Part shown: piece after piece, positions 50,394 to 59,176 of the stretch
Numbering within the stretch: the first letter of the stretch is position 1
Layout of the letters: each line of letters opens with the position of its first letter
Assembly (NCBI RefSeq): GCF_010894455.1
Contig: NZ_JAAIXY010000027.1
Location: 62,001-126,000, forward strand
DNA from: Myxococcus eversor
Lineage (GTDB): Bacteria; Myxococcota; Myxococcia; Myxococcales; Myxococcaceae
Reading direction: 5' to 3'
Length of the DNA: 64,000 nucleotides
Translations under genes and position numbers: made by a program
Notes under the pieces: generated by a model
Database searches by the model: none
What the model saw: only the letters and a program-made list of their open reading frames with translations
What the model was told of the DNA's origin: nothing

Positions 50394-52022
50394 ATGACGA
50401 ACGAGCTCGACAGGGAGGTCGCCCGGCGGCGCACCTTCGCGATCATCTCCCACCCCGACGCGGGCAAGACGACGCTGACGGAGAAGCTGCTGCTGTACGG
50501 CGGCGCCATCCATCTGGCCGGCAGCGTCAAGGCCAAGCGCGCGCGGCGCCACGCCACCAGCGACTGGATGGAGCTGGAGAAGGAGCGCGGCATCTCCGTC
50601 ACCTCGTCCGTCCTCCAGTTCGTGTACCGGGACCACGCCGTCAACCTGCTGGACACCCCGGGCCACCAGGACTTCTCCGAGGACACCTACCGCACCCTCG
50701 CCGCGGCCGACGCGGCGGTGATGCTCATCGACGCCGCCAAGGGCGTCGAGCCCCAGACGAAGAAGCTCTTCAAGGTGTGCCGCCTGCGCGGCATCCCCAT
50801 CTTCACCTTCGTCAACAAGCTGGACCGCTACGGCCGCGAGCCGCTGGAGCTCATGAACGAGCTGGAGCAGGTGCTCGGCATCCGCTCCTACCCGATGAAC
50901 TGGCCCATCGGCATGGGGCCGGAGTTCCGCGGCGTCTATGACCGGCAGGCCCGCGTCGTCCACGTCTTCTCCGCCGAGGGCTCCCACGGCGAGTCGGAAG
51001 TCGGCGAGCGCTCGGTCTCCATCGACTCCGAAGACATCAAGTCCGTGCTCACCGAGTCGGAGTTGGCCAAGCTCCACGAGGATATCGAACTGCTCGATAT
51101 CGGCGGTGACGAGTTCACCCGCGAGAAGAGCGACTCGGGCCAGTTGACGCCCATGTTCTTCGGCAGCGCGATGACGAACTTCGGCGTGCGCCCGTTCCTC
51201 GACGCCTTCCTGGACCTGGCCCCCGCGCCCACCTCGCGTCAGACGACGACGCAGGGCCCGCGCGAGCCCAACAACCCCAAGTTCGCCGGCTTCGTGTTCA
51301 AGATTCAGGCGAACATGGACCCCTCCCACAGAGACCGCATCGCCTTCATGCGCGTGGTGAGCGGCCGGTACGTGAAGGGCATGAGCGCGTTCCACTCGCG
51401 GCTGGGCAAGGAAGTGCGCCTGGCCAAGCCGAGCCAGTTCATGGCCGCCGAGCGCACCGCGATTGAAGACGCCTGGCCCGGAGACGTCATCGGCCTGTTC
51501 GACCCGGGGCAGTACCGCATCGGCGACACGCTCGCCGAGGGCACCGACGTGGAGTTCGAGGGCGTGCCGCGCTTCAGCCCCGAGTACTTCGCCGTGGTGC
51601 GCTCCAAGGACCCGCTGCGCCGCAAGCAGATGGAGAAGGGCCTGGAGCAGCTCTCCGAAGAGGGCACCGTCCAGATATTCCAGCAGCTCAGCATGGGCAT
51701 GAAGGACCCGATTGTCGGCGTGGTGGGCGCCCTCCAGTTCGAGGTCCTCCAGTACCGGCTCGAGCACGAGTACGGGGCGAAGATTGCCCTGGACCGGCTG
51801 CCCTTCAGCCACGCGCGCTGGGTGGTGGGGCCCAACTTCGACCCCAAGTCCTTCGACTGGGAAGGCAACCGTCAGACGGTGCAGGACCGCGACGGCCTGC
51901 CGCTGGTCCTCTTCCGCGACGACTGGGCCCTCCAGCACGCCGAGGACAAACACCCGGACCTGAAGTTCCTCAATGAGGCGCCCATGCTTCGCAAGCTGGC
52001 GCCCATCGCCACCGGCAGCTGA
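50394..52022 (+). CDS. prfC: Peptide chain release factor 3
   Basis: GTPase of 542 residues that recycles RF1/RF2 from the ribosome after termination. G1 is SHPDAGKTTLTEK, the switch region holds ERGISVTSSVLQF, G3 is LLDTPGHQDFSEDTYR and G4 is TFVNKLDRYGREP. The RF3-specific middle and C-terminal parts read FKIQANMDPSHRDRIAFMRV, FEGVPRFSPEYFAVV and VVGALQFEVLQYRLEHEYGA. Length matches the family (about 530). The ATG at 50394 opens with MTNELDREVARRRTFAII, a typical RF3 N-terminus. No neighbour is functionally linked. Confidence 0.96.
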   Translation: MTNELDREVARRRTFAIISHPDAGKTTLTEKLLLYGGAIHLAGSVKAKRARRHATSDWMELEKERGISVTSSVLQFVYRDHAVNLLDTPGHQDFSEDTYRTLAAADAAVMLIDAAKGVEPQTKKLFKVCRLRGIPIFTFVNKLDRYGREPLELMNELEQVLGIRSYPMNWPIGMGPEFRGVYDRQARVVHVFSAEGSHGESEVGERSVSIDSEDIKSVLTESELAKLHEDIELLDIGGDEFTREKSDSGQLTPMFFGSAMTNFGVRPFLDAFLDLAPAPTSRQTTTQGPREPNNPKFAGFVFKIQANMDPSHRDRIAFMRVVSGRYVKGMSAFHSRLGKEVRLAKPSQFMAAERTAIEDAWPGDVIGLFDPGQYRIGDTLAEGTDVEFEGVPRFSPEYFAVVRSKDPLRRKQMEKGLEQLSEEGTVQIFQQLSMGMKDPIVGVVGALQFEVLQYRLEHEYGAKIALDRLPFSHARWVVGPNFDPKSFDWEGNRQTVQDRDGLPLVLFRDDWALQHAEDKHPDLKFLNEAPMLRKLAPIATGS

Positions 52023-52218
52023 AGCGCGGCAACGAGGCGATTCTTGAGCTGTGACAAGACGCCGCCGGGCGCACCCAGGGGAGGTCTGACTCGACTCCTC
52101 CGTGCTCCCAGGCGGCGCGCGCTCGAACCGCCTTTGAAAATCCCGGAATAATTCGGCAGCGCAGAAAACGACTGAGCCGCGTTGGAAGGACAACCCTTTC
52201 AATCCGAAAGAGACAGTC

Positions 52219-54648
52219 ATGTCATTGCTGCGTCGCCGCCTCGCGGAGAATCTTTCCGCGTTGGGTCTTGTCGTGTCCGCCGTTCCTGCCTTCGCCGCGC
52301 TCCCACCCATCACCCCCATCCCCAACCTGTGTTCGAGCTACACCGCGACCCTGGCGGACTGCCAGAACCCTGTCTCGCTTTGTGCGAAAGTGGCTCGCGA
52401 CGCGGCGGAGACCAATCCCAATGCAATCTGTAACACGCTCATCAAGAACGCGGCGACCAGCGCGGCGGGGGGGATGGGCCAGCGCACGGTGATGGTGCCT
52501 CCCACGCTGAACGCGGCGGGGCAGGTCGTCGCTCCGGATGCCGCCACGAAGTCCGTGGCCTTCCTGAAGGATGATGCCAACACCCTGAGCCTCAGCGGCC
52601 TGTCGGGCTTCTATCTGGGGACGGTGCATCGGGCCCAGGCCTACTTCCCGGCCACGACGCCGTTCGCGTCCCGGGTGAAGCTCAGCCGCTCCCAGCAACG
52701 CACGGGCTGGGAGAACAGTGGCAACGTCATCAACTCATGCGCCGAATACGTCTTCGAGAAGTACTACGACTACAGCGTCTTCGAGGATGCCATTGCCGCG
52801 GCGGGGACCGACTACCGCGCCATCTACAACATCGCGTACGGCGTCGCCCTGAATGGCAACCCCGTTCCGGTGTCAGCCATTGGCACGCGAGGAATCTCCA
52901 GCCCGACTCAGCGGGGCAGGGATGCCACGGCCTTCCAGCCGTCCATCACCTTCCCCACGGGGCTGCCCAAGAACGAGTTCTTCACGGTGCCGGCGAACGT
53001 GCAGGGCAAGGTCATCATCAACCAGGGCACCGAGGACAAGGCGGCCGCCATGCCGGGCGTCCGGGGTGCGGCCATCATCACCCTGAAGAACTCGGGCCGG
53101 CTGATGAACCTCTACGGCACCGTGCTCCCCACGGCCATGCGTACCACCCTCAACCAGGGCGCCAGCTACTACAACGAGAGCTGGAGCTGGCACAAATCCA
53201 TGGGCCAGCGAAACGCGGCCGTGCTGGATGAGGAGATGTACTCGCTGGAGCGCCTGAAGTCGGACTTCGCCGCGCTGCTCCGGCAGCGGCAGCAGCTGGT
53301 CTCCACCATCCAGTCCGAGGTTGGCAATCAATACCGGCCGCTCCCCGGGACGTTGCAGGCTGGCGCGGCGCAGGGTGCCATGTTGGAAGACGAGGACCCG
53401 GTGAACCCGCTGGTGGGCATGGCCTATTCGCTGGTGGCGCTGGATGCCGCCATCGAAGCGGCGCTGCTCACGGCGCAGTCGCGCGGCTGCCTCGCGTTCC
53501 AGAGCGCCAGCGCGCCCGCGCCGTGTGACTGGTCTCCCAAGCGCTTTGCCCAGCGGGTGTTGAACCTGTATCAGACGCCCCGTGAGCAGGCCTTCCAGAA
53601 GTGCGTGGACTACACCAACGACGACTTCGCGGCGCTCAAGAGCAAGGCCCTGGTGATTGCTGGCAAGGTGAACTACCCCGCGCAGGACTACACGACGCGG
53701 CCCTCCGTGCTGGAGACCTACTTCCCGCGACGGGATGTCTATCTCAATGCCCTGTCCGCGGCGACGGGCGCGGTGAGGGATCCCTACACGGCGGCTCTTC
53801 GCATGAAGTGGGAGGCGGGTGACAGCTACAGCCTGGGGGATGAGACGTTCGGCGCCACCGCCGACTACCAGGTGTCCACCGAAATCAAGAACGTGACAGC
53901 GAGTGACTGCGCCATGTCCCCGGAGGTGTACGGGCGCTTCGACGCCACCGGCCGCGCGTTCAGCACGAGCGTCCAACTGGTCCACGCGGAGGCGAGGATC
54001 TCCGACACCCGCGCCGATGTCGACCTGGACGTCCTCGACAACACCATCCCCGTGTTGGATGTGCACAGGGACCTGGTCGCAGGTCAGTTCAACCTGGTGT
54101 CGGGCTCGAAGTCGAAGTCCGCGACCCTGGTGGATGTGGAGACGACGTTCGTCATCGTCGTCGTGCCCGTCACGCTGGGCGCCAAGGTGGCGGGCGTGGT
54201 GGGGCTCGACTACAGCGTGGGCGGCGAGCACAAGGTGACTCCCATCGGGTCCACCGGGTGCCGGGTGAACTCCATCAGCCTCGCGGGGAAGATTGAGCCC
54301 TATGCGAAGGTGGACGGAGAGCTGTACGCGGGCGTCGACCTGTTCATCGTCCAGGCGGGCGTCAAGGGCAAGCTCCAGCTCGTGCATGCCTCCGTCCCCA
54401 TCGAGGCCACGGTCGGCCTGAACTACGGCGCGAACGGTGCTTCCGCCTTCACGCTCGGGATGGCGGGCAAGGCCGACCTCAAGTTCACGTTCCTCTCCGG
54501 GAGCATCGCCGCCTATCTGGAGGTGGGCATCTGGCCCCTCGAGGAGGAGTTCGAGGCGACCATCGTGAGCTGGGACGGCATCCACGACGATGTGAAGCTG
54601 TTCGACAGGAACGTCTCCGTGCTGGTCGCCGACCTGCGCGCGCTTTAA
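52219..54648 (+). CDS. Large exported protein of unknown function, partner of the vitellogenin-like gene
   Basis: An 809-residue protein I do not recognise. It has a Sec signal (LRRRLAENLSALGLVVSAVPAFA, cleavage likely after AFA). The N-terminal half is mixed alpha/beta with several Cys (CSSY, DCQNPVSLC, ICNTL, SCAEYVF). A helical stretch is at about 335-420 (MYSLERLKSDFAALLRQRQQL). The last 200 residues alternate polar and hydrophobic residues in many beta strands (VVGLDYSVGG, VDLFIVQAGVKGKLQLVHA, ATVGLNYGANGAS). The downstream gene starts 24 bases later. The upstream gap of 196 bases after prfC is AT-richer and probably carries its promoter. Exported, likely periplasmic or surface; function unknown. 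Confidence 0.82.
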   Translation: MSLLRRRLAENLSALGLVVSAVPAFAALPPITPIPNLCSSYTATLADCQNPVSLCAKVARDAAETNPNAICNTLIKNAATSAAGGMGQRTVMVPPTLNAAGQVVAPDAATKSVAFLKDDANTLSLSGLSGFYLGTVHRAQAYFPATTPFASRVKLSRSQQRTGWENSGNVINSCAEYVFEKYYDYSVFEDAIAAAGTDYRAIYNIAYGVALNGNPVPVSAIGTRGISSPTQRGRDATAFQPSITFPTGLPKNEFFTVPANVQGKVIINQGTEDKAAAMPGVRGAAIITLKNSGRLMNLYGTVLPTAMRTTLNQGASYYNESWSWHKSMGQRNAAVLDEEMYSLERLKSDFAALLRQRQQLVSTIQSEVGNQYRPLPGTLQAGAAQGAMLEDEDPVNPLVGMAYSLVALDAAIEAALLTAQSRGCLAFQSASAPAPCDWSPKRFAQRVLNLYQTPREQAFQKCVDYTNDDFAALKSKALVIAGKVNYPAQDYTTRPSVLETYFPRRDVYLNALSAATGAVRDPYTAALRMKWEAGDSYSLGDETFGATADYQVSTEIKNVTASDCAMSPEVYGRFDATGRAFSTSVQLVHAEARISDTRADVDLDVLDNTIPVLDVHRDLVAGQFNLVSGSKSKSATLVDVETTFVIVVVPVTLGAKVAGVVGLDYSVGGEHKVTPIGSTGCRVNSISLAGKIEPYAKVDGELYAGVDLFIVQAGVKGKLQLVHASVPIEATVGLNYGANGASAFTLGMAGKADLKFTFLSGSIAAYLEVGIWPLEEEFEATIVSWDGIHDDVKLFDRNVSVLVADLRAL

Positions 54649-54672
54649 TCACAGTCACGACGGGAGACGCCC

Positions 54673-56526
54673 ATGAACACGCGAAAGACTCTCATCGGTG
54701 GTGCCGTGCTGGCACTGCTCCTCTGCACAGCCGCCTGGGTGGGTTTGGGTCATGAGCCCATGGCGTCTCCCGTCGCAGTGCCCTTCCAGTTCCGCTTCCC
54801 GCAGGGGCGGAGCTGGACGTATCGCCTGGACTACACGGCAGACAGCCGAGTCCAGCTCTCTGGCCAGGGGAAGCAAGCCTCCCTGGCCGGTGAGGTCCAC
54901 CTCACGGGGGACCTGGTGCTTCGTGGCCATGGCGCGCGGGGCGCCGTGCAGCGGGTGGGCCTGCGCCTGGAGAGCCTGAGCCAGCACTCGCTGCGGGTCC
55001 TCGGGCAGGAGCTGCTCCCGGATGCCTCCTCCGTGGACGCGGTGTTCCTGGGCCGGGAGGCTCTGCTGGAGATGGATTCGGATGGCGTCGTGCGCGCGGT
55101 GTCCTTCCGCGAGGATGACCCGTCGCTGTTCAAGAACACCGTGCAGTCGCTGGTGGGCGAGCTCCAGGTGGTGCTCCGTGAGGGGGCCACTTGGACGGTG
55201 GAGGAGCCGACCTCGCGGGGCCGCGCCCGGACGGAGTACTCGCGGCGGGACGAGGATGCGGAGGGGGTGCGGCTCCTCAAGCGCCGCGTGGAGTACGTGG
55301 AGCTTCGAGGCCTGGGGCAGGGCGGCACGGTGAGGCTCGACTCGAGCTTCGAAGCGGACGTGGCTCGCGAGGGCGTGCTGGAGCGCGTCGACGGAGAGGA
55401 GACGGTGGAGCGCCTCGGGACGGACGGCACCGTGTCCGCGGCCTCGCACGTCCGGGTGAGCCTGGTCCGGGGCGCCACGGGCCACTTCGAGGCCGACAAG
55501 GCTCCGGTGGCCGTCGCGGTGCTCCAGCGCCTGACGCCAGGCACCATGGTCGTGGACCCGAAGGTGCGGGCGCGGATGTTGACGCAGCAGGTGGACGGCA
55601 TGACGGCTGACCGCCTCTTCACGCTGCTCGAACAGTTCGCCAACGTCGGCACGCTGCCGGACCACAACCACTTCCTGCTCCAGGCCACGGGGCTCTTGGA
55701 GCAGCAGCCGGAGCTGTGCGCGCGGCTGGTGGAGCTCTTCCGGCGGCCGACGCTCCAGGTGAAGGGCCGCGCGCTGCTGTTGGACTTGCTGGCGGGGACG
55801 GGCACTCCCGAGGCGCAGGCCGCGCTCGTCCAGGCGTTGTCCTCACGGGAGGCCACCGGGGATGCGCGGTACGGCATGCTGCTCGGCCGGCTGTCGCTGG
55901 TGAGCAACCCCACCTCGGACACGGTGCGCTTCGCGGAGAAGACCTACGCGTCCACCGAGGGCGAGCCGCGCGTCGCCAGCACGTACGCGCTGGGCTCGAC
56001 GGCCGGGGCGCTCTACCGGCAGGAGAAGTCACCCGAGGCGTGGGCGGCGGTGCGGCGACTGGCCGAGGACCTCCGCGCGTCGAAGGCCCCGGAAGAGCAG
56101 GCCCACCTCTTGATGGCGCTGGGCAACGCGGGTGTCGTAGAGCAGGCCGACGTCATCGCGGGCTACGCGAGCGCGACGAGCCCCGAGGTGCGTCGGGCCT
56201 CCGCCAAGGCGCTGCGGAAGATAGCGACGCCGGAGGCCACCATGACCTTGCTGTCTTTGGCGGCGGACACCCAGCAGCCCGTGCAGGCCACGGCGATGGA
56301 GTCCCTGGGCCGGCGCCCGCTGGATACGGGGCTGTTGATGGACCTGCGGGACCTGGCGCTGAACGGCGGCGTGAAGGTGGAGAACTACCACGTGTTCGTG
56401 TCGCTGGTGGCCCCCTACCTGGAATCGGAGCCGGACGTGGTGCGTGAGCTGCTGAGTCACCTGCTCACGCAGGATGTCCGGGACCGGCAAGTGCTCACGC
56501 GCATCCGGGGCCTGCTGGGGACCTGA
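54673..56526 (+). CDS. Exported vitellogenin/LPD_N-like protein with HEAT-type helical domain
   Basis: A 617-residue protein with an N-terminal hydrophobic signal (TLIGGAVLALLLCTAAWVGL). Residues 35-230 are beta-rich and resemble the N-sheet of large lipid transfer proteins: FQFRFPQGRSWTYRLDY, then MDSDGVVRAVSFREDD followed by LFKNTVQSLVGELQVV. Residues about 290-617 form a helical repeat superhelix with LLLDLLAGTGTPEAQAALV, HLLMALGNAGVV and RASAKALRKIATPEAT, matching conserved points of the vitellogenin/MTP helical domain. The lipid-holding A and C sheets of animal proteins are missing. It lies 24 bases after the exported 809-residue gene and forms an operon with it. Lipid handling is inferred from the fold resemblance. 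Confidence 0.75.
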   Translation: MNTRKTLIGGAVLALLLCTAAWVGLGHEPMASPVAVPFQFRFPQGRSWTYRLDYTADSRVQLSGQGKQASLAGEVHLTGDLVLRGHGARGAVQRVGLRLESLSQHSLRVLGQELLPDASSVDAVFLGREALLEMDSDGVVRAVSFREDDPSLFKNTVQSLVGELQVVLREGATWTVEEPTSRGRARTEYSRRDEDAEGVRLLKRRVEYVELRGLGQGGTVRLDSSFEADVAREGVLERVDGEETVERLGTDGTVSAASHVRVSLVRGATGHFEADKAPVAVAVLQRLTPGTMVVDPKVRARMLTQQVDGMTADRLFTLLEQFANVGTLPDHNHFLLQATGLLEQQPELCARLVELFRRPTLQVKGRALLLDLLAGTGTPEAQAALVQALSSREATGDARYGMLLGRLSLVSNPTSDTVRFAEKTYASTEGEPRVASTYALGSTAGALYRQEKSPEAWAAVRRLAEDLRASKAPEEQAHLLMALGNAGVVEQADVIAGYASATSPEVRRASAKALRKIATPEATMTLLSLAADTQQPVQATAMESLGRRPLDTGLLMDLRDLALNGGVKVENYHVFVSLVAPYLESEPDVVRELLSHLLTQDVRDRQVLTRIRGLLGT

Positions 56527-56532
56527 GACGCG

Positions 56533-57075
56533 CTATTTGTAGACGTTCACCGTGCCGCCCCGGAACGCGGAGTCGCGCAGGACGAGGCCTTCCTTGTAGA
56601 GGCGGGCCGTCTTGGGGCCGACGAAGAAGTCCTTCGGCTGGCCGCGACGGAACGTCTTCTTCACGTGCTCCTCGATGTCCATGAACAGGCGCCGGAAGCG
56701 GTCCGGCGCCGCGTTCTTCCGGCCCGTCTGCGCGGTGATGTCCAGCTCCGCCCAGAGCTTGCCGCTGAGGAGTTCACCTTCCTCGTTGGTGCGGCAGCGC
56801 TCCAGGAAGATGACGGGGGAGCGCACCTCGTCCACGCGCCAGTAGCCCTTGTCCGGGCCGCGCTTCATCTTGTCGACGATGGCGGGGCCCAAGTCGCTGG
56901 CCACCAGGTACATCTCCTCCTCGGGCAGCCGCTCCATGTTGTCCTGGTGGGCGCGGAACGTCGTCCAGTCCGCTGGAACGCGCCGGGGGTACACCTCCAG
57001 CACGAAGCGCTCCAGGAAGCGGAAGAAGGCGAGCTCGTCGTCGGGAGTCATGAAGAACTGAAGGACATTGGCCAT
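56533..57075 (-). CDS. Hypothetical soluble protein
   Basis: I do not recognise this 180-residue protein. It starts MANVLQFFMTPDDELAFFRFLERF, contains WRVDEVRSPVIFLERC and DITAQTGRKNAAPDRFRRLFMDIEEHVKKTF, and ends FRGGTVNVYK. There is no signal peptide or membrane helix. The composition is charged, with aromatic clusters. Its stop is 7 bases from the convergent LPD_N-like gene and its start is 68 bases from the divergent M32 peptidase start. The regular amino-acid make-up and packing argue that it is real. Confidence 0.75.
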   Translation of the reverse strand: MANVLQFFMTPDDELAFFRFLERFVLEVYPRRVPADWTTFRAHQDNMERLPEEEMYLVASDLGPAIVDKMKRGPDKGYWRVDEVRSPVIFLERCRTNEEGELLSGKLWAELDITAQTGRKNAAPDRFRRLFMDIEEHVKKTFRRGQPKDFFVGPKTARLYKEGLVLRDSAFRGGTVNVYK

Positions 57076-57143
57076 TGCCCGGCCCTCATATCCTTGTGCT
57101 CCTCCCCGCGAAAGCCCGGGGTGAGGCGGGTTATAGAGACTTC

Positions 57144-58637
57144 ATGGATACCTGGCTGCTTTCCCGGATGCAGGAGCTGAAGGACCTCCAGGGGCTCATC
57201 GGCCTCGCCACGTGGGACCAGGAGACGTACCTGCCCGCCAAGGCCGGCTCCGCGCGCGCCCATCAGCTCTCCACCCTGCAGGGCATCCACCACGAGCGCC
57301 TGGTGGACCCTCGGCTGGGGGACGCGCTCGCCAAGGCGGCCACCGAGGCGGGTCTGACCGGCGACGAGCGCGCCATGGTCTCGGTCCTCCAGCGCGAGCG
57401 GGAGCGCGAGGTGTGTGTGCCCGCCGCCCTCGTCCGTGCCCTGGCCGAGGCCCAGAGCCATGGCCTCCAGGCGTGGCGCGAGGCTCGAAAGGAGCGCCGC
57501 TTCGCCCGCTTCCAGCCCGCCCTCCAGCGCCTCCTGGAGCTGCGCCGCGAGCAGGCGGATGCGTACGGCCATGAGGGCGAGCGCTACGACGCCTTGCTGG
57601 AAGGCTACGAGCCCGGCATGCGCGTCTCCCGGCTCACGCCGGTGCTGACCACGCTGCGCGAGCAGCTCATCCCCATGGTGGGCAAGCTCACGGGCGCGAA
57701 GCGACAGGTGCCGGCCCTCTTCGACGGGCGGCGCTTCGACAAGGACGCGCAGTTTCGCTTCACGCTGCGGCTGCTGGCGGACCTGGGCTTCGACCTGGAA
57801 GCGGGACGACAGGATTTGAGCATCCATCCCTTCACCGGGGGCACGCACCCGCTCGACGTGCGGCTCACGACGCATGTCGATGAGTCGAACCCGCTGCCCG
57901 CCATCTTCAGCACCATCCACGAGGCGGGGCACGGTCTGTTCGAGCAGGGCTTCGCGCCCGAGCACCACCGCACGCCGCTGGCGGCCTCGCCCTCCATGGG
58001 GCTGCATGAGTCGCAGTCACGGCTCTGGGAGAACATGGTGGGACGAGGGCGTCCCTTCTGGGAGCACTACTTCCCGCTGCTTCGAGAGAGCTTCCCCGAC
58101 GCGCTGGCGCAGGTGGACCTGGATGCGTTCCACACCGTCGTCAACGACGTGCGCCCGTCGCTCATCCGCACCGAGTCCGACGAGGTGACGTACAACCTCC
58201 ACATCGCCGTGCGCTACGAGCTGGAGCTGTTGCTGATTCGCGACGAGCTGCCGCTCGCGGACCTGCCCGCCGCGTGGAACGAGCGGATGGAGCGCTACCT
58301 CGGCGTCACCCCGCCCGACGACACGCAGGGCGTGCTCCAGGACATCCATTGGGCCTGGGGCGAGCTGGGCTACTTCCCGACGTACTCGCTGGGCAACCTC
58401 TACTCGGCCTCGCTCTACCGCGTCGCCGCGCGGGAGCTGGCGGACCTCGACGGACAGCTTCGTCAGGGGAAGATGCTGCCGCTGCGCGACTGGCTGCGTG
58501 AGCGCATCCACCGCCAGGGCTTCCGTCTGCCGGCGGAGGCGCGGGTGCGCGAGGTGACGGGACAGGGGCTCACCGACGCGGACTTCCTCGGGTACCTGCG
58601 CGAGAAGTACGGCGCGCTCTACGGTGTGACGCTCTGA
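57144..58637 (+). CDS. M32 carboxypeptidase (Taq family)
   Basis: Zinc carboxypeptidase of 497 residues. The active-site motif is TIHEAGHGLFEQG (HExxH), with the downstream Glu in LHESQSRLWENM and the family block DVRPSLIRTESDEVTYNLHI. The N-terminus (MQELKDLQGLIGLATWDQETYLP) and C-terminus (GYFPTYSLGNLYSASLY) are diagnostic of M32. The ATG at 57144 is used; the frame upstream to 57075 overlaps the divergent gene and is not family-like. No signal peptide, so it is probably cytoplasmic. Length matches M32 enzymes (about 500). Confidence 0.95.
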   Translation: MDTWLLSRMQELKDLQGLIGLATWDQETYLPAKAGSARAHQLSTLQGIHHERLVDPRLGDALAKAATEAGLTGDERAMVSVLQREREREVCVPAALVRALAEAQSHGLQAWREARKERRFARFQPALQRLLELRREQADAYGHEGERYDALLEGYEPGMRVSRLTPVLTTLREQLIPMVGKLTGAKRQVPALFDGRRFDKDAQFRFTLRLLADLGFDLEAGRQDLSIHPFTGGTHPLDVRLTTHVDESNPLPAIFSTIHEAGHGLFEQGFAPEHHRTPLAASPSMGLHESQSRLWENMVGRGRPFWEHYFPLLRESFPDALAQVDLDAFHTVVNDVRPSLIRTESDEVTYNLHIAVRYELELLLIRDELPLADLPAAWNERMERYLGVTPPDDTQGVLQDIHWAWGELGYFPTYSLGNLYSASLYRVAARELADLDGQLRQGKMLPLRDWLRERIHRQGFRLPAEARVREVTGQGLTDADFLGYLREKYGALYGVTL

Positions 58638-58687
58638 GCTGCTCTGGAGACGCGGGCGCTCGGGCCCGGCGCAAGAACGAGTGGGCA

Positions 58688-58707
58688 CGAGCGGAGCCAT
58701 CCGCTCG
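58688..58707. terminator. Hairpin between convergent genes
   Basis: CGAGCGGA (58688-58695) pairs perfectly with TCCGCTCG (58700-58707) around a GCCA tetraloop. It lies 51 bases after the M32 stop and 19 bases before the end of the next gene. No T-tract is seen. Confidence 0.5.
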
Positions 58708-58725
58708 CCCTTGAATCAGCGCCGC

Positions 58726-59082
58726 TCAGAACGAGAACAGGAGCGGGTGGCAGGCACGGGCCAGCCGCAGTGCGTCCTTCGCCAGCGTGTATGAGCCTGG
58801 ATCATCCGCGTCCAGCCAGGCCGTGCGCGCGACCAGGCTGCTCAACTCGAAGCACAGGCTGGTGGTGCGCCGTGACAGGCGACTGTCCTTGCGCAGCGCG
58901 CGCACGTTGAGCTCGCACAGCTCCGCGCACTGCCGCAGCACGCGCACGGAGGCGCTGCTCAACGGCTCTCCCTGCACCACCAGCCGCGCCATTCCCGCCT
59001 CGCAGGACACCTGGCACTGGAGGCTTGCCTCAATGCAGCGCGACACGTCCGCGCGAGCACCACCCAGCCTGGCTCCCGTCAT
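58726..59082 (-). CDS. Cys-rich four-helix-type protein
   Basis: A 118-residue protein, mainly helical, with seven Cys at positions 16, 23, 27, 52, 56, 77 and 111. The spacing (CxxxxxxCxxxC, then CxxxC) along amphipathic helices resembles DUF326/copper-storage four-helix bundles, in which Cys line the interior. No signal peptide. The ATG at 59082 has GGAGGTG seven bases upstream and is preferred to the ATG at 59118. No adjacent copper gene is present, so metal binding is a hypothesis. The gene is divergent from the O-methyltransferase. Confidence 0.72.
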   Translation of the reverse strand: MTGARLGGARADVSRCIEASLQCQVSCEAGMARLVVQGEPLSSASVRVLRQCAELCELNVRALRKDSRLSRRTTSLCFELSSLVARTAWLDADDPGSYTLAKDALRLARACHPLLFSF

Positions 59083-59176
59083 CGCTCGCACCTCCGAACC
59101 GCTAACCAGGGTATGCACGCCGAGCAGGGGAGCAACTGGAAGTGGGGCATGGGATGCCAGATGTTAAACGGTCACC

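Noticed and set aside
52060..52120. GCCGCC/GGCGGC arms after prfC considered as a terminator
   Set aside because: The loop is about 40 bases and pairing is weak in GC-rich sequence; not convincing.
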